Assembly (NCBI GenBank): GCA_947846985.1
Contig: CANTUZ010000002.1
Coordinates: 132,085,889-132,149,888, forward strand
From: Fratercula arctica
Lineage: Eukaryota; Chordata; Aves; Charadriiformes; Alcidae
Direction of reading: 5' to 3'
Length of the DNA stretch: 64,000 bases
The notes beneath the pieces were generated by a model that was not told the origin of the DNA, ran no database searches, and saw nothing but the letters and a program-made list of their open reading frames with translations. This document shows, piece by piece, positions 1 through 11,440 of this stretch; the stretch's first letter is position 1; every line of letters starts with the position of its first letter. A program made the position numbers and the translations under genes.

Positions 1-473
1 GCATAGTTTTCATGCAGAAGTTGATCAAATTTAGCAATATTGATTCAGAAATTATCAGTGTTAGTGACAACTTACAATCAGTGAAGTAGTGCAAAGCTGT
101 CCTAACTCTACCCAGGATTGCAGTTAATTCTGTGGTTTATCATAGTTTAAATTTACAGTGGTTTTGACCTATAGTATATCAATTTTTAATCAATTCTTTC
201 TTACGGTATAAAATTACACCCACCAAGGCTATAGAAGCAAGAATTTTATAAATACTAAGGAAAAGGGGAGGAGACCTGGAGGAAAATGAGTGGCAAAAAC
301 CAAAATATAAAAGTAATTATCAAGGACCACATAATCTCTGTTACAAAATATACTATCCAGTGTGTTTAACTTGGCCGCAGGTGCTGATTCCCTTCAGCTT
401 CCAAGCTAACTACACTTGGGTAGAATCTAACCATTGTCACTGAATCTTCAGACTGAAATGCAGACCTAGATAT
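1..473. other. AT-rich non-coding DNA, nothing recognised
   Basis: Unique-looking AT-rich sequence with no long open frame, tandem repeat or recognisable element. It ends where the CR1 3' terminus begins on the minus strand. Confidence 0.6.
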
Positions 474-564
474 AGAAACATAGAATCTTCATGGTTGGAA
501 AGGACCTTTGAGATCATCGAGTCCAACCATACACACACAAAAAAAAACCCTACAATCTCTGTCA
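474..564 (-). repeat. CR1 3' untranslated region and terminus
   Basis: Read on the minus strand, this follows the ORF2 stop and contains the well-known CR1 tail: a stretch including TTGGACTCGATGATCTC and TTTCCAACCATG, ending in GATTCTATG. The reverse transcriptase is thought to recognise this end, and its octamer fixes the element's orientation. Confidence 0.93.
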
Positions 565-1836
565 CTAGGGCATGCCCTGAAGTGCCAAATCTAGATGTTT
601 CTTAAATACCTCTAGGGATGGTGACTCAACCACCTCCCTGGGCAGGCTGTTCCAGTGCCTGACCACGCTTTCAGTAAAGCAATTCTTCCTAATATCTAAT
701 CTAAACCTCCCCTGCCACAACTTCAGACCATTTCCTCTGGTCCTGTCATTATTCACCTGGGAGAAGAGGCCAACACCCACCTCTCTACAGCCTCCTTTCA
801 GGTAGTTGTAGAGGGCAGTGAGGTCTCCCCTCAGCCTCCTCTTCTCCAAACTAAACATGCCCAGTTCCCTCAGCCTCTCCTCATATGCCTTGGTCTCCAG
901 ACCCCTCACCAGCTTGGTAGCTCTCCTCTGGACACACTCCAGCACTTCAGTGTCCCTCTTGTACAGAGGAGCCCAGAACTGAACACAGCACTCGAGGTGA
1001 GGCCTCACCAGTGCCTAGTACAGAGGTACGATCACTTCCCTACTCCTACTGGCCACCCTATTCCTGATACAAGCCAGGATGCTGTTGGCCTTCTTGGCCA
1101 CCTGGGCACACTGCTGGCTCATGTTAAGCTGGTTGTCCACCAGCATCCCCAGGTCCTTTTCTGCTGGGCAGCTTTCTAGCCACTCTTCTCCAAGCCTGTA
1201 GCGTTGCTTGGGGTTGTTGTGACCAAAATGCTGGACCCGGCACTTGGCCTTATTAAACCTCATACAGTTGGCCTTTGCCCATCGATCCAGCCTGTCCAGG
1301 TCCCTCTGTAGAGCCTTCCTACCCTCAAGCAGATCAACACTCCCATCTAGTTTGGCATCGTCTGCAAACTTACTGAGGGTGCACTCAATCCCCTCATCCA
1401 GATCATTGATAAAGATATTAAACAAAACTGGTCCCAAAACTGAGCCCTGAGGGACACCACTGGTGACCGGCTGCCAAGAGGATTTCACCCCATTAATCAC
1501 AACTCTCTGGGCACGGCCATCCAGCCAGTTTTTAACCCAGCGAAGAGTGCACTTGTCTATGCCATGATTCGCCAGTTTCTCCAGGAGAATGCTGTGGGGG
1601 ACGGTGTCAAAGGCCTTACCAAAGTCCAGATAGACAATGTCCACAGCCTTCCCCACATCCAGAAGGTGGGTCACATGGTCATAGAAAGAGATCAGGTTGG
1701 TTAAGCAGGACCTCCCTTTCCTAAACCCATGCTGGCTGGCCCTGATCCCTTGGCTGCCCTGTACTTGCTGTGAGAGCTCACTCACGATGATTCTCTCCAT
1801 GATCTTTCCTGGTATCGAGGTCAGGCTGAGGTCATA
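565..1836 (-). pseudogene. CR1 ORF2 reverse transcriptase, partial, one in-frame stop
   Basis: The frame reads from about 1836 down to the stop at 565. A TAG at 1015-1017 splits it into pieces of 261 and 147 residues that lie in the same frame, so the break is a point mutation rather than a frameshift. The upstream piece has the reverse-transcriptase blocks in order: [13 protein letters not shown], then [20 protein letters not shown], then the catalytic FADD. After the stop comes the usual CR1 C-terminal region ([40 protein letters not shown]). In an active element the enzyme primes reverse transcription of its own RNA at a nicked chromosomal target. Here the endonuclease is missing, so the protein would not support retrotransposition. 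No host function is suggested. Confidence 0.93.
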
Positions 1837-3309
1837 TCTTTTCTCCTGGTTTTCTTTGGTCAGGATATATCACTGTTGAGTCATCCTTGAACACTAACAG
1901 AAAATTCCGAACCTTTAACTTACTTGTGGGTAGTACCCCCAGAGCTTTACCCAACTAAGGTATTCCTGTGTAACCCTTTCTGGCCAATGTGATGGAAAAA
2001 TAAGGAACGGTAAGTAGCCTGGCCTCTCCATTATGGATTTTCTTTTAAAAAAATTAAGGAACGGTTCTTTGAAAGCTCAAAAGATTTTGCAACACACTGT
2101 TCTGCACTTAGTTCTCCTCTCAGACATCTGGATACCACAAGCACATCAGGAGGGTGAGCGCCTTTAGTGTTGCTCTGTCCTGTGAGTTTTTCACACTTGT
2201 GGCACTCTGTTCTTCAGCAGATATGGGTTTTATGAACGTCTGAGTTACCCACATTTAGGAAAGTGGTTCTACACAATACTTTTTGGGGTGGTGGAAGAGG
2301 AAAAGGCAGCAAACCAGAGTCAATCTCTCCCTGATCCAGACCTGGGACATCATTCACTGCCATATCAGTTGGGTGGAGATGCCATTGCTTTTGGGGCCAT
2401 GGTCTTAGCCAAATCAGTGAAGTTATCAGAGTTCTTAAAATTAACCTAAAAAATTACTCATATATAAGAAGCAGCAATCAGTAAAAGGGCTTAATCTTTG
2501 GGAATGGTAGCCATCAATACGTCGAATTTCTTTGGGTAACAAACATATCTGCTGATAATATGAGTATATTTTACTGCTATAAAGCAGGAGAGCTGATACT
2601 CTGTGCAGTCGAGGAGTCTCAGTTGTTAAATCTAGGTAGGGAATGAAGTACACTTGTCAGATGACAGCAGATACCATTTTCTTTGTGATAGAAACGTATT
2701 CCCAGATAGAGCTGTCAATTTAGTAGATGCTGAATTGGTGCCGTGATCAAGATGAATGCTTGTTTCTTAATAAAACCTTGTGTTGGGTAAGCAAAGCAAT
2801 GGCCTTCACCTCAGGCACTTCATTAACTGAACAACCAACTGATAATGGACCGTTGCACCATTATTGCTGAAATAATGATGTTATACTGAGTGAATGTAAA
2901 GCAGCATTGTTTGGATGTAGGAATATACTTATGTCCAGAAATACCTTAGTACTTATTTGCTATATACAAAGGTTTTGTTATTTGCAAACTAGTATTTTAG
3001 GGTTATTTCTACCTGCTGTTTTTCTAGTTTCCACTGGATGCTTCTCAGTAGATTTAATCCTTATATAATCAGTTAGATTTTGTCTTCTTCTGTCCAACAT
3101 TCCAAACAATTTGGGTGATATGCAGGCCTGGTTTGATTGAATTGCCTTCCCTAGGTCACACTTTCACATTTCGCTTATAATTCTTCCTCTACAGTGAAAC
3201 TGCTCTAATTTATCTTAACTTCACTGCAGTACCACATGGGGAACGTCCAGTTAAACAGGGTAATTAGCGCATTGAATTAACATTGAAAAAATGGCTTAAA
3301 CAAGAGACA
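1837..3309. other. Non-coding DNA between CR1 copies
   Basis: AT-rich sequence with no ORF above 70 codons and no recognised repeat. A 70-codon minus-strand frame at 2441-2653 has no protein-like features. Confidence 0.5.
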
Positions 3310-4180
3310 AATATGACTTCTGTTGAAAGGAAGTCTATAAGATTGGAGAATCACTAGTGGAATTCCTCAGAGGTTGGTGTTAGGACCAGTATTATTTGAT
3401 ATCTTCATTAATGGCTTTGATACAAATACTGTGAGCGTGCTAATGAAATTTTTCTGATGACGAAAACTTTGGTGGAGTTGCCAATACCGAGGAGAACTGG
3501 AATATCATACAGGAAGAATTATATGACCTTGACGACTGTAGTAATAGAAGCAAGATGAAATTTAATAGTACAAAGTGTAAGGTCATGCACTCAGGGACTA
3601 ATAACGAGAATTTCTGCTATAAGCTGGGAGCTCATCAGTTGGAAATAGTACAGGAGGAGAAAGACTCAGGTTTAATCAGTCAATCACATGATGATTATCA
3701 CTACCAGTGTGAAGCTACCATGAAAAAGGAAAGTACAATCCTAGGATGTGCTGGGATGTTTTCTAGTACTGGTAGAGAGCATCACTTGCATAAGGTCTTG
3801 GCAAGACTGCCTCTGGAATAGCACATAGAATTCTGTTGCAAGACAATTGCATTCAAACCAGAAGTGCTTCAGAGAAACAGAAAAGAGGTGTTAAGAAACC
3901 CAGATGACACCTGAAAAGCACCTTAACTTCTTTAGCTTAATAAAACGGAAGCTGAGAGAATACAGATATACTTTGTAAATACACTATGCAGCAGGAGGAG
4001 AGCTATGTAGGCTAAAGAAGAATGAAAACCAACTAAACACAAATGAATTGAGGTGGAAATTTGCAGACTACTTATAAATATGATGAGTGTAAAGTTCTGC
4101 ACTAATGAGAATTAAAAGCTATCTGCGTTTGACATCAAGCTCAAGAAGCTTACAAAGAGATTACATGTTGAATTTGACTC
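3310..4180 (+). mobile_element. Ancient CR1/L3-like LINE fragment
   Basis: A heavily decayed plus-strand LINE. From about 3355 a GVPQ-LVLGPVLFDIFING-like block is readable. The region of the FADD box (about 3450-3480) is disrupted by a frameshift and stops. An open stretch from 3555 to 3821 matches the CR1 domain after the catalytic site (MKFNSTKCKVMHSG, YKLG, EEKD-G). Beyond 3822, scattered similarity to the C-terminal CR1/L3 region continues (near 3935-4010, a FF-L-KRKLRE and KYTMQQEE-like pattern). The divergence suggests an old CR1 or L3 subfamily. The boundaries are approximate. Confidence 0.8.
3355..3821 (+). pseudogene. Decayed reverse-transcriptase domain of the ancient CR1
   Basis: This is the best-preserved coding part of the surrounding LINE. 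It spans the motif before the catalytic site and the following domain, but the frame is broken around 3455, so it is a fossil. The 88-codon open stretch at 3555-3821 is family sequence left open by chance and not a host gene. Confidence 0.75.
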
Positions 4181-7100
4181 TGATAGTCAGGGGTTTCTTC
4201 CTTTCCTACTGCCCTGAATCTTAAATGGCTATTGCCAGAAATGTTTACTGTTAACACCTCCCTTTAAAGTGAAACTAATAAAATGGATGGTTCAAATCCA
4301 TTGCCAGTCCTATCATGCTCTATTGAAGGGTTTCAGTTAAATTTTTTTAAACCGTAGTTCAGTGGGAATGATCGATGCTGACAGCCACGTTGAGTTAATA
4401 TCCTGCAGTATACAATTATTTTCAGCCAATGGAAAAGTGCTTTAGTAAATGTGTAAGTAACATTTTAGGTGAATTTATTTGTATAGAGGTTGTGAAGAAG
4501 ACATCACTAATAGTAAAATCTGCACTTTTTGAAAAAACCTACACCTTCAGCTAAATGTTTTCAATCTAAATTTCTTAAAAGTACTGAAGAAATCAAGTCT
4601 GATTTAATATGAAAAATTCTCTGATATTTTCCTCTTGGTAGCTGTGTACCAAAAAGGATGATTAGTGGTGAACCTATGCAAAGTGCGACAATTTCAACAT
4701 GCACAACAACCACAAAAAGAATTTCACATCTAGATTATAATGAGAATATCCTACAATCATTCCTCGTCTTTCTAACTGTTCATGAATGAATGAAGCAGAG
4801 ATGTCTTTGAAATGCTTTGCCCAATGGACTCAGTTGGACTTACATTAAGTGGCAGGAAAACAGTGACATATTTGTACTATTGCTTTAGGCATGTTCAAAC
4901 AACCTAATTTATTTACATCAGATGTATTTCCTGAATTTTGGCTTTAAAAAACAACAGCCTGACAGTTTGATATCTTGGATTCAGGGAAGACTTCATTGCC
5001 ACAGAAAAGATGTGGGTTTGGAAGCAGCACAAAATTATTGCTCCTGGGACAGTGCTTCATGAAGTATTCAAACTAGTGGAATTCAGGGTTTTTCAATACT
5101 ATTATAAGAACATTCTTTGTGCTTATGACTATAGGAATAGAGAGGGTGTGGAAAAGCAAGTAAGCCAACAAAAGGGAAAATAAATGTAAAAGCAGAACTA
5201 AATTTCAGCCCAACATAAAGGAATAATCAAAATTAAAAGGCTCTGCTCTGAAGGGGGAAGAATCCAATTGAACATCCTTTGTTTGGAAATGATAGATGAG
5301 AAGATCTGAAATACAATGTGTGTAAAGACACATTTTCAAACTCACACATTTTCTTTAAATCCTCAACTGTTAGACTACAGATATAACTCCAATACATAAA
5401 GACATTTTCATATTAGATTTATGAGAAAATATGCAGTATGAAAAACATGCAGAAAAGGACAAAGTATAATGATTTCAAAGAATACATGGGAAATGTGCAA
5501 GAGGTCCACTTAACACCATTTTTCTTTTTGAAGTACAAATACAGTATGCACTTCCTAGTGAAGTATGTTATTTTTAAGCAGTTGCTGTGTTTTTTGGATT
5601 AAGGAGAGCACCCTTAGTCCTAAATTCCTATATTCAGGTAGGTCTTAGAAGAATATAATTAGGATATTTCTTTTTCTTCATGATTTATGTTAACTTTTTT
5701 TTTTTTTTAATAGGGAAATATACTTGTATGATAATAGAATAATTTCATTCTCTGTCACCTCTGTTGTCCTGTCTTTTCTGCTACTATTGGACTGTATATT
5801 TTTAGGCTGGGAGAAGTGAAATTATATATAGCAAGCAATTAAGACCTAGAATTTTCAAGCTGTCATGGCAGATTATAGAAGAAATTGTATCTTAGTTGAA
5901 TCTTACCAGTATATAATGTCATTTCTCTGTAGTCCATCTGCCTATAATCCACTGTAAAAAGTAAATAAAGACCTTCAGCAATTTTTTCTCGGCTTTAGTC
6001 CGTCACCTCACTGTTAGGGAATGCAGAGTCAGGAATATAGTATGTGGTATGTAAGTATGCGTATCCTTTCCTACATTTTGCTTTTAGCAAGAGGCAAATT
6101 ATTGTTGTCTCTACATGAGGTAGATTGGTGGGAGCTTATAGGGCTATGCCAACCATCTCAGGCACTGCACGTTTAAGAGTCATATTGTGACTTCTGGAAG
6201 AATCAGGCAGTATTGTCTTTTGCAAAGACTTGGCTGCCTGGATATAACAAAGCTTGCAAAATGACAAAATTAATATGATGGAGTTGTTATATATTTGAGA
6301 ACGTAAACTTGCAGAAAACATGTTGGATTATAGCTGCTACTGAATGCACGGAGACAAAATAAAAGTGGCAGCATCCATGTGGCAACATGAACAGTGGGTA
6401 CAGTGTTTCCAGAAGATATTAGGGCTCCTGTTCTAAACCATATCAAGAAGAATGCAATATCATTCTGAGCACTGGTTTGTATAAACCAAATTGGAAAAGT
6501 AAGCACCACAAAGTTAGGCCAGCAAAAGGCAACATAAATTCTGAGGTTGAAAAATAGGCCCAAAAAACAAGAAAGGCACCAAAACAGAAAGATAGACTAA
6601 ACAGAGCAAATAGACTATAAAGAGTTAAGATGACTAGGTAGATTGGTGTCTATCACGTCAGAGCTAGGCAGGAGAGCCACACACAGTAAAACAAGCCAAA
6701 ATGGCACTAGAAGAAGAAAGTCCATATGGGAATGGTATTGTTACCTTTGAAATTGACAAACAAACAAAAAACAATCAATGAAAAAAAAAGCCACCCCAGA
6801 GCTGTCTTAGTCAAAGAGCCTCCAGGCATGCCCGCTACTGCCAACAGCAGCCCCAGGCCAAGACTGAAACTGGTCAAACTGGCAGAGACCAGCCAGGTGG
6901 AAGTCCTGTATGCCACCAGTGCCAAAAGTGACACTGGAATTAGGCTTAAAGTTTACCGAGTTTGCTTGTACCAAAGCAAAGGAAGAACACAGGAGTGCTG
7001 GGAGAAGGGGAAGTTAAGAGACTGTCGACAAATATTTGTGAAGACCAGGAAGACTTGCTCCAAAAAATAAGCAGGAAACAGGGATACACTGCTGGAGAAA

Positions 7101-7689
7101 AGAAGCCTAGAAAAAAACATCAGGAAAGAAATAAAATGAAGGATTGACAGATACTCAGTTTGTTCACATCCTGGGTCTGAACAGGCAACAATAACATCAT
7201 TTTTAAAAGCAGTAGAAGTATTATTGACTGTGACCAGAAGCTCTAATCTCAGTCTGACTTCAGAGTTTTCCAAGATATAAGTTAAAGATGACAGTGATGC
7301 AGTTTAAAATTTTAATTTATTTGTAGTAAGTGCTTTGGGAAGTTTTTAATATTTGTTGTGTTGACGTCTCCACGTAAAAACAATGGACATGTTACCAATG
7401 TTGTAAAAAAAGTCAAAATGAATAAATCTTTTACCAACTGTGTTGCTAAAGTTAAGTCACTAATGGAAAAATTGATGGCTGTGCTATTTTTCAATGTTTT
7501 ACAGTGATTGCTCTAAATTACTACATTAATTTGGTGGCATTGTATAATAAACTGCTATACAGTTGTTTTTTACAATAGTCTAAGAAAACATCCATGCAAC
7601 ACTGCAGACCAGTTCATCCTACGTAACCTTTACAAATGTCTTCTGGCAAAAGTGGAAATGTTTTTATATGAAAGCCGTTGGATTTGGTT
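4181..7689. other. AT-rich non-coding DNA
   Basis: No recognisable gene. A 114-codon plus-strand frame at 6726-7070 and a 106-codon minus-strand frame at 6953-7273 overlap on opposite strands. They are lysine-rich and phenylalanine/leucine-rich respectively, as expected from purine-rich DNA, and have no motif I know. A T-run of about 13 lies near 5697-5709. Confidence 0.5.
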
Positions 7690-7830
7690 CATATGAAGAC
7701 AGCTGTGATCCAGTGGTTAGGATAGAGTTCTAAATTAAAAGAAGCTTATTTTGGTACTGGTACTATCCTTTTATATGATTTTGGCTAAGACATGAAAATC
7801 TACTTTTTTAAGTGATATGGGATGCAATTC
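7690..7830 (+). repeat. Possible MIR-like (CORE-SINE) remnant
   Basis: The order of short matches resembles MIR: a box resembling CAGTGGTTAGGATAGAGT, then a region where the MIR core would lie, then TTTGGCTAAGACATGAAAAT in place of the 'cttgggcaagt' part. Similarity is weak and judged by eye. It could be coincidence. Confidence 0.3.
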
Positions 7831-9724
7831 AGAATGCTTACTGGCAAATTTTCAGCAAGAGAAAAAAGTAGAAGAGGCATCAGAAATGAATATACCTAAA
7901 AAAAATGCATTAGTCTCTCAGAATTGTTTTTCTTTCCAAATAGGAATTACGATGTTTACTTTGTCTTTATAACTGAAACTCTGGAGTGTTATAAATGCAA
8001 AAAGCAATATGTAAGTTCTCAAAAGTATTAATTTTCACCAACTTCTTTTTTAAAAAAATACTTTACTCATTTTCATTTGTTCAAGAACCAGTTCTAGACA
8101 TTAATTTGATTTATATTGTTCAAATGCTTGATATAAGTTCCAGTTTAGAAAATATTATCTATACTAAGGGAATTGAGCAATGAAGCTTTACAATGGCCAA
8201 GTTATTGCCAGACATTGGTTCGCATTTAATCAAACAGTAAATTTGTCATATGCAAAAGAAAGACATTTCAGTACAGCATTTAAAAATATACATAGGCCTG
8301 TATCAGTAGCTGAAATTACAGATCTTTTAAACCTATTAACATTTCGCTAAGTTTGACTTTATAAAAGAAAAATTTAGGGTGCTTTCTAAGTATCCAGCTT
8401 TTATTTCTTGTATATCTTAACAAGCATTACTAAGGTTGCTGTGGTAACTTGTCAGTTTTTCCTTAATAGTCATATAAAGCTTTCATTAATGGCCAGCATG
8501 AATTAGACCTTCCCATGGGCAACTTGAACTCAAGTACGGACTTCTATTAAGGGTTTTTTAATTGAATGAACAATTTTAATTTTTAAAAAAGAATAGCTGT
8601 TTTTCTTCGCATTCTTTCCCCCATTTAGCTTCTCTGATCCCGAGGTGTTACTTAAGGGCATAATTAGTAAACATTTGGGGCCAATGCCCAAATATTACAT
8701 TCAAAGCCATGTTTATATTTTCCTTTTTATCTAAGTTTTAATTTTGCTTTCATGTTTATGAAGACTGTGAGAGACATTCAAATCTTGAACTTTTTCAGAT
8801 ACATCTGATGATTTTAAAAAAAATAAAATCATATGTTTTAGCAAAAAAAAATGAAGGCATGCTAGTACAAAACTCAGAACCGTCCTCTCCAGTAGGTGAA
8901 TAAGATTGTGTTCGACTTTGTTGTTATGACGGTAATGAATTTATTTGTAAAGTGTCTGAAGATGATGAGTAAAATCTCAGTTTCTGCTTTCAACAATAAT
9001 ACTTTGTGTCAGCATCCTTTCTGATCATTGCAAACCACAATCTGGTACAGTATCTGGGAATCAGCAGGAGAAAAAATACATCAGGAAAAAGGGCATCTAA
9101 CAAATAAACCACCCAAACTATCTCCCTCGTATTTCCAGGTAATTTCAAGAATAGCAGAACTAAGCAAGCCCATTCATCCGTGTATTTGCATCTCAAAGCA
9201 GAGAACCCACTCAGTAACGATATCATTGAAAACAATAATAGCAATAATAGAAAATATATTTGTTATGCTTGTCTAGTCAAAGTACTACAAAAACATTAGC
9301 TACACCAAGTACTTCTCAGCACCACTGGTAAGCCAATACGTACATGCTGTTTATGGTAATGATGAAACAGAAGCGAAGTTGAAATAGCCGATGCTATATT
9401 TCATGTGAGTGATGGAAACAGCAGAACTTCATAGCAGTTGATCCTATATTCAGCTCATTAAACTATGGAAGAATACAAAACTATTGCTGAACATGGTAAG
9501 AAGTGGTAGCATTTCCTGAGTCAAAAATAAACTAACTAGTTCAGTTTAGTAAGTTCTGTATAGTTGATGTCACTATCTGTTAAACGAGAGGAAAATTGGA
9601 GGGTTTTTGGCTACTAAGGAAGAGCTAATGTTTGTGAAAGAGATTTTATGGCCAGGACACATCTCAACTATGATTTAATGCAAATTGCATCTATTCTAAC
9701 ACAGAGTGAGGCAACAAAGAGAGC
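7831..9724. other. AT-rich non-coding DNA
   Basis: No gene or repeat recognised. Several A- or T-runs of 8-9 bases. The frames at 8990-9276 on the two strands are mirror shadows with no family resemblance. Confidence 0.5.
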
Positions 9725-9745
9725 CTTGTGGTTGGTGTCTAATAC

Positions 9746-10168
9746 AGGCCGCCTGATCAAGGGGAGCCTATTGACAAAGCCTTCTTACTCCTGCTGCAGG
9801 AGGCATCACACTCATAGGCTCTCATCCTGCTGGGGGACTTCAACCACTCCTACATCTGCTGGAAAAGTAGCACGGCAAGCTGTAGACAATCCAGTAGATT
9901 CCTGGAGTGCATTGAGAATAACTTCTTCAGGCCCTACCAGAGGATCACCACTGCTAGTGAGCTCATTGGTGATGTGAAGATTGGAGGCAGCCTGGGATGC
10001 ATTGATCATGCACTGGTGGAGTTCTCAGTCCTGAGGGATGTGGGTCGGGAGAACAGTAAAGTCAGGACCTTGAATTTTAGGAAAGCAAAATTCCAGCTCT
10101 TCAAGGAGTTAGTCAATAGGACCCACTGGGAAACTCCCCTCAGCAACAAAAGAGCAGAACAGAGCTAG
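9746..10168 (+). pseudogene. CR1 ORF2 endonuclease domain remnant
   Basis: One frame runs from the YRPPDQGEP-like block near 9746 through the LLGDFNHS motif at about 9825-9850, ICWKS, FLECIENNFF, GDVKIGGSLGCIDHALVEF and RTLNFRKAKFQLFKELV. GDFNH and the S/C-DH motif belong to the apurinic-like endonuclease of CR1/L2-type LINEs, which nicks the target strand. One in-frame TAG lies at about 9814-9816. Downstream the frame runs into the deleted junction. Confidence 0.88.
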
Positions 10169-10189
10169 TGGCCTTCTGTGATGGAGTGA

Positions 10190-10734
10190 CTACACTGGTG
10201 GACAGGGCAAGAGCTATGGATCTCGTCTATCTCGACTTCTATAAGGTCTTTGGCACAGTTCCCCACAACATCCTTCTCTCTAAATTAAAGAGACAGGGAT
10301 TAGGTGGGTGGACTGTTTGTTAGATGAGGAACTGGTTGGATGGTTACATCCAGAGGGTAGTGGTCAATGGCTTAATGTCCAGATGGAGATCAGTGACAAG
10401 TGGTGGCCCTCAGGGATGAGTACTGGTTAATATCTTCATCAATGACATAGACAGTGGGATCGAGTGTACCCTCATCAAGTTTGAAGATGACACCAAGCTG
10501 AGTGGTGTGGCTGACAGCCCTGAGAGACAGGATGCCATCCAGAGGGACCTGGGTAAGCTCAAGAAGTGGGCCCATGTGAACATCATGAGGTTCAACAAGG
10601 CCAAGTGCAGGGTTCTGCACCTGGGTTGGGGCAACCCACTTTATCAATACAAGCTGGGGGATGAAGAAATTGAGAGCAGCACTGCCAAGAAGGACTTGGG
10701 GGTACTGGTGGATGAAAAGCTGGACACAAGCTGA
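10190..10734 (+). pseudogene. CR1 ORF2 reverse-transcriptase remnant
   Basis: Readable blocks are [41 protein letters not shown] and [18 protein letters not shown], followed by FEDD where the catalytic FADD is expected. The region after GPQG has a stop and a small deletion that removes the conserved GPVLF part. Then comes [26 protein letters not shown] and [13 protein letters not shown]. The frame closes at a TGA near 10732. This is a dead copy. Confidence 0.9.
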
Positions 10735-11422
10735 CAATGACAATAAGCTCATAAGAGGACTGAAGTTGTGTAATTAATATCTGTAAAGTCTTTCAAGAAA
10801 CTTGAATAAAAGTCTTAGAATAAATGTTCTTATTTTTAGCAGGCAGTTATAGCCTATAAGCATCCTTTACTACACCTTTTATGAGGACAGTACGCGGCTT
10901 GGCATTGGTGGACCTTAATCCTTACCAACTTCTTCACATTCAGTGACATGATCAAAAATGAAGGCACTAAATTTAGATTTCCCAAAGGTCAATACTGCAA
11001 CTTACACCTTACAGGAAAAAGGTCGATTATCTTTTTTATCTTGTCTTGTAGCATAAATTTAAGAAACGTACTTCCTTACTTTTCCCTAATAAATAAGACC
11101 ACAGCTTTCCTGTAGAGGATTCAACTGAAAAGCTTTCCTAGAGATCGGTGATGCATGAGGCAATTCATAACTTCACAAGAGTTAGCTGTGAGCGGTGTGT
11201 AAAGGCAGAAGGCACCCCGGCATGAGGAAAGGGAAGGAAGAGGAAGAAAGGAAGGATTTGGGATATTCTGCAAATTCAGAGAACGCTTGCAACATCTTGA
11301 GAACCTCCGTGTGCCACTTAGACACTCAGAACATTCATTTATTCCACTATATTATTAGCACATTTCCCCATGCTTATATAGCTTCCTATTAATTCAGTGG
11401 ACTTCTAAATATTGACATAGAA

Positions 11423-11440
11423 ATATATATATATATATAT
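11423..11440. repeat. (AT)9 microsatellite
   Basis: Nine uninterrupted AT dinucleotides within an AT-rich stretch. Confidence 0.95.

Larger units (their letters stand above)
474..1836 (-). mobile_element. CR1 LINE retrotransposon, 5'-truncated
   Basis: This is the 3' part of a CR1 non-LTR retrotransposon read on the minus strand. Going 5' to 3' it holds the reverse-transcriptase part of ORF2, then a short 3' untranslated region, and it ends at the ATTCTATG octamer characteristic of CR1 (CATAGAAT on the plus strand near 478-485). Similarity to CR1 ORF2 starts abruptly near 1836, so the endonuclease half and everything upstream are missing; such 5' truncation is usual for CR1. I saw no clear target-site duplication, also normal for this family. 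The reading frame is nearly intact, with one in-frame stop, so this copy is younger than the other three in the window. It cannot move by itself. Confidence 0.96.
9725..10735 (+). mobile_element. CR1 LINE fragment with internal deletion
   Basis: A plus-strand piece of CR1 ORF2 carrying parts of both enzymatic domains. The first part (about 9746-10168) is the C-terminal half of the endonuclease. The second (about 10190-10734) is the reverse transcriptase. The link between them is shortened: the stretch joining the endonuclease to the first RT blocks is mostly missing, so the copy has an internal deletion. Similarity stops near 10735, well before the CR1 3' end, so the 3' part is missing too. 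Several stops and indels make it inactive. Confidence 0.92.

Noticed and set aside
6726..7273. Opposing 114- and 106-codon frames
   Set aside because: Mirror frames in purine-rich DNA with no family resemblance, no promoter context and no splice structure.
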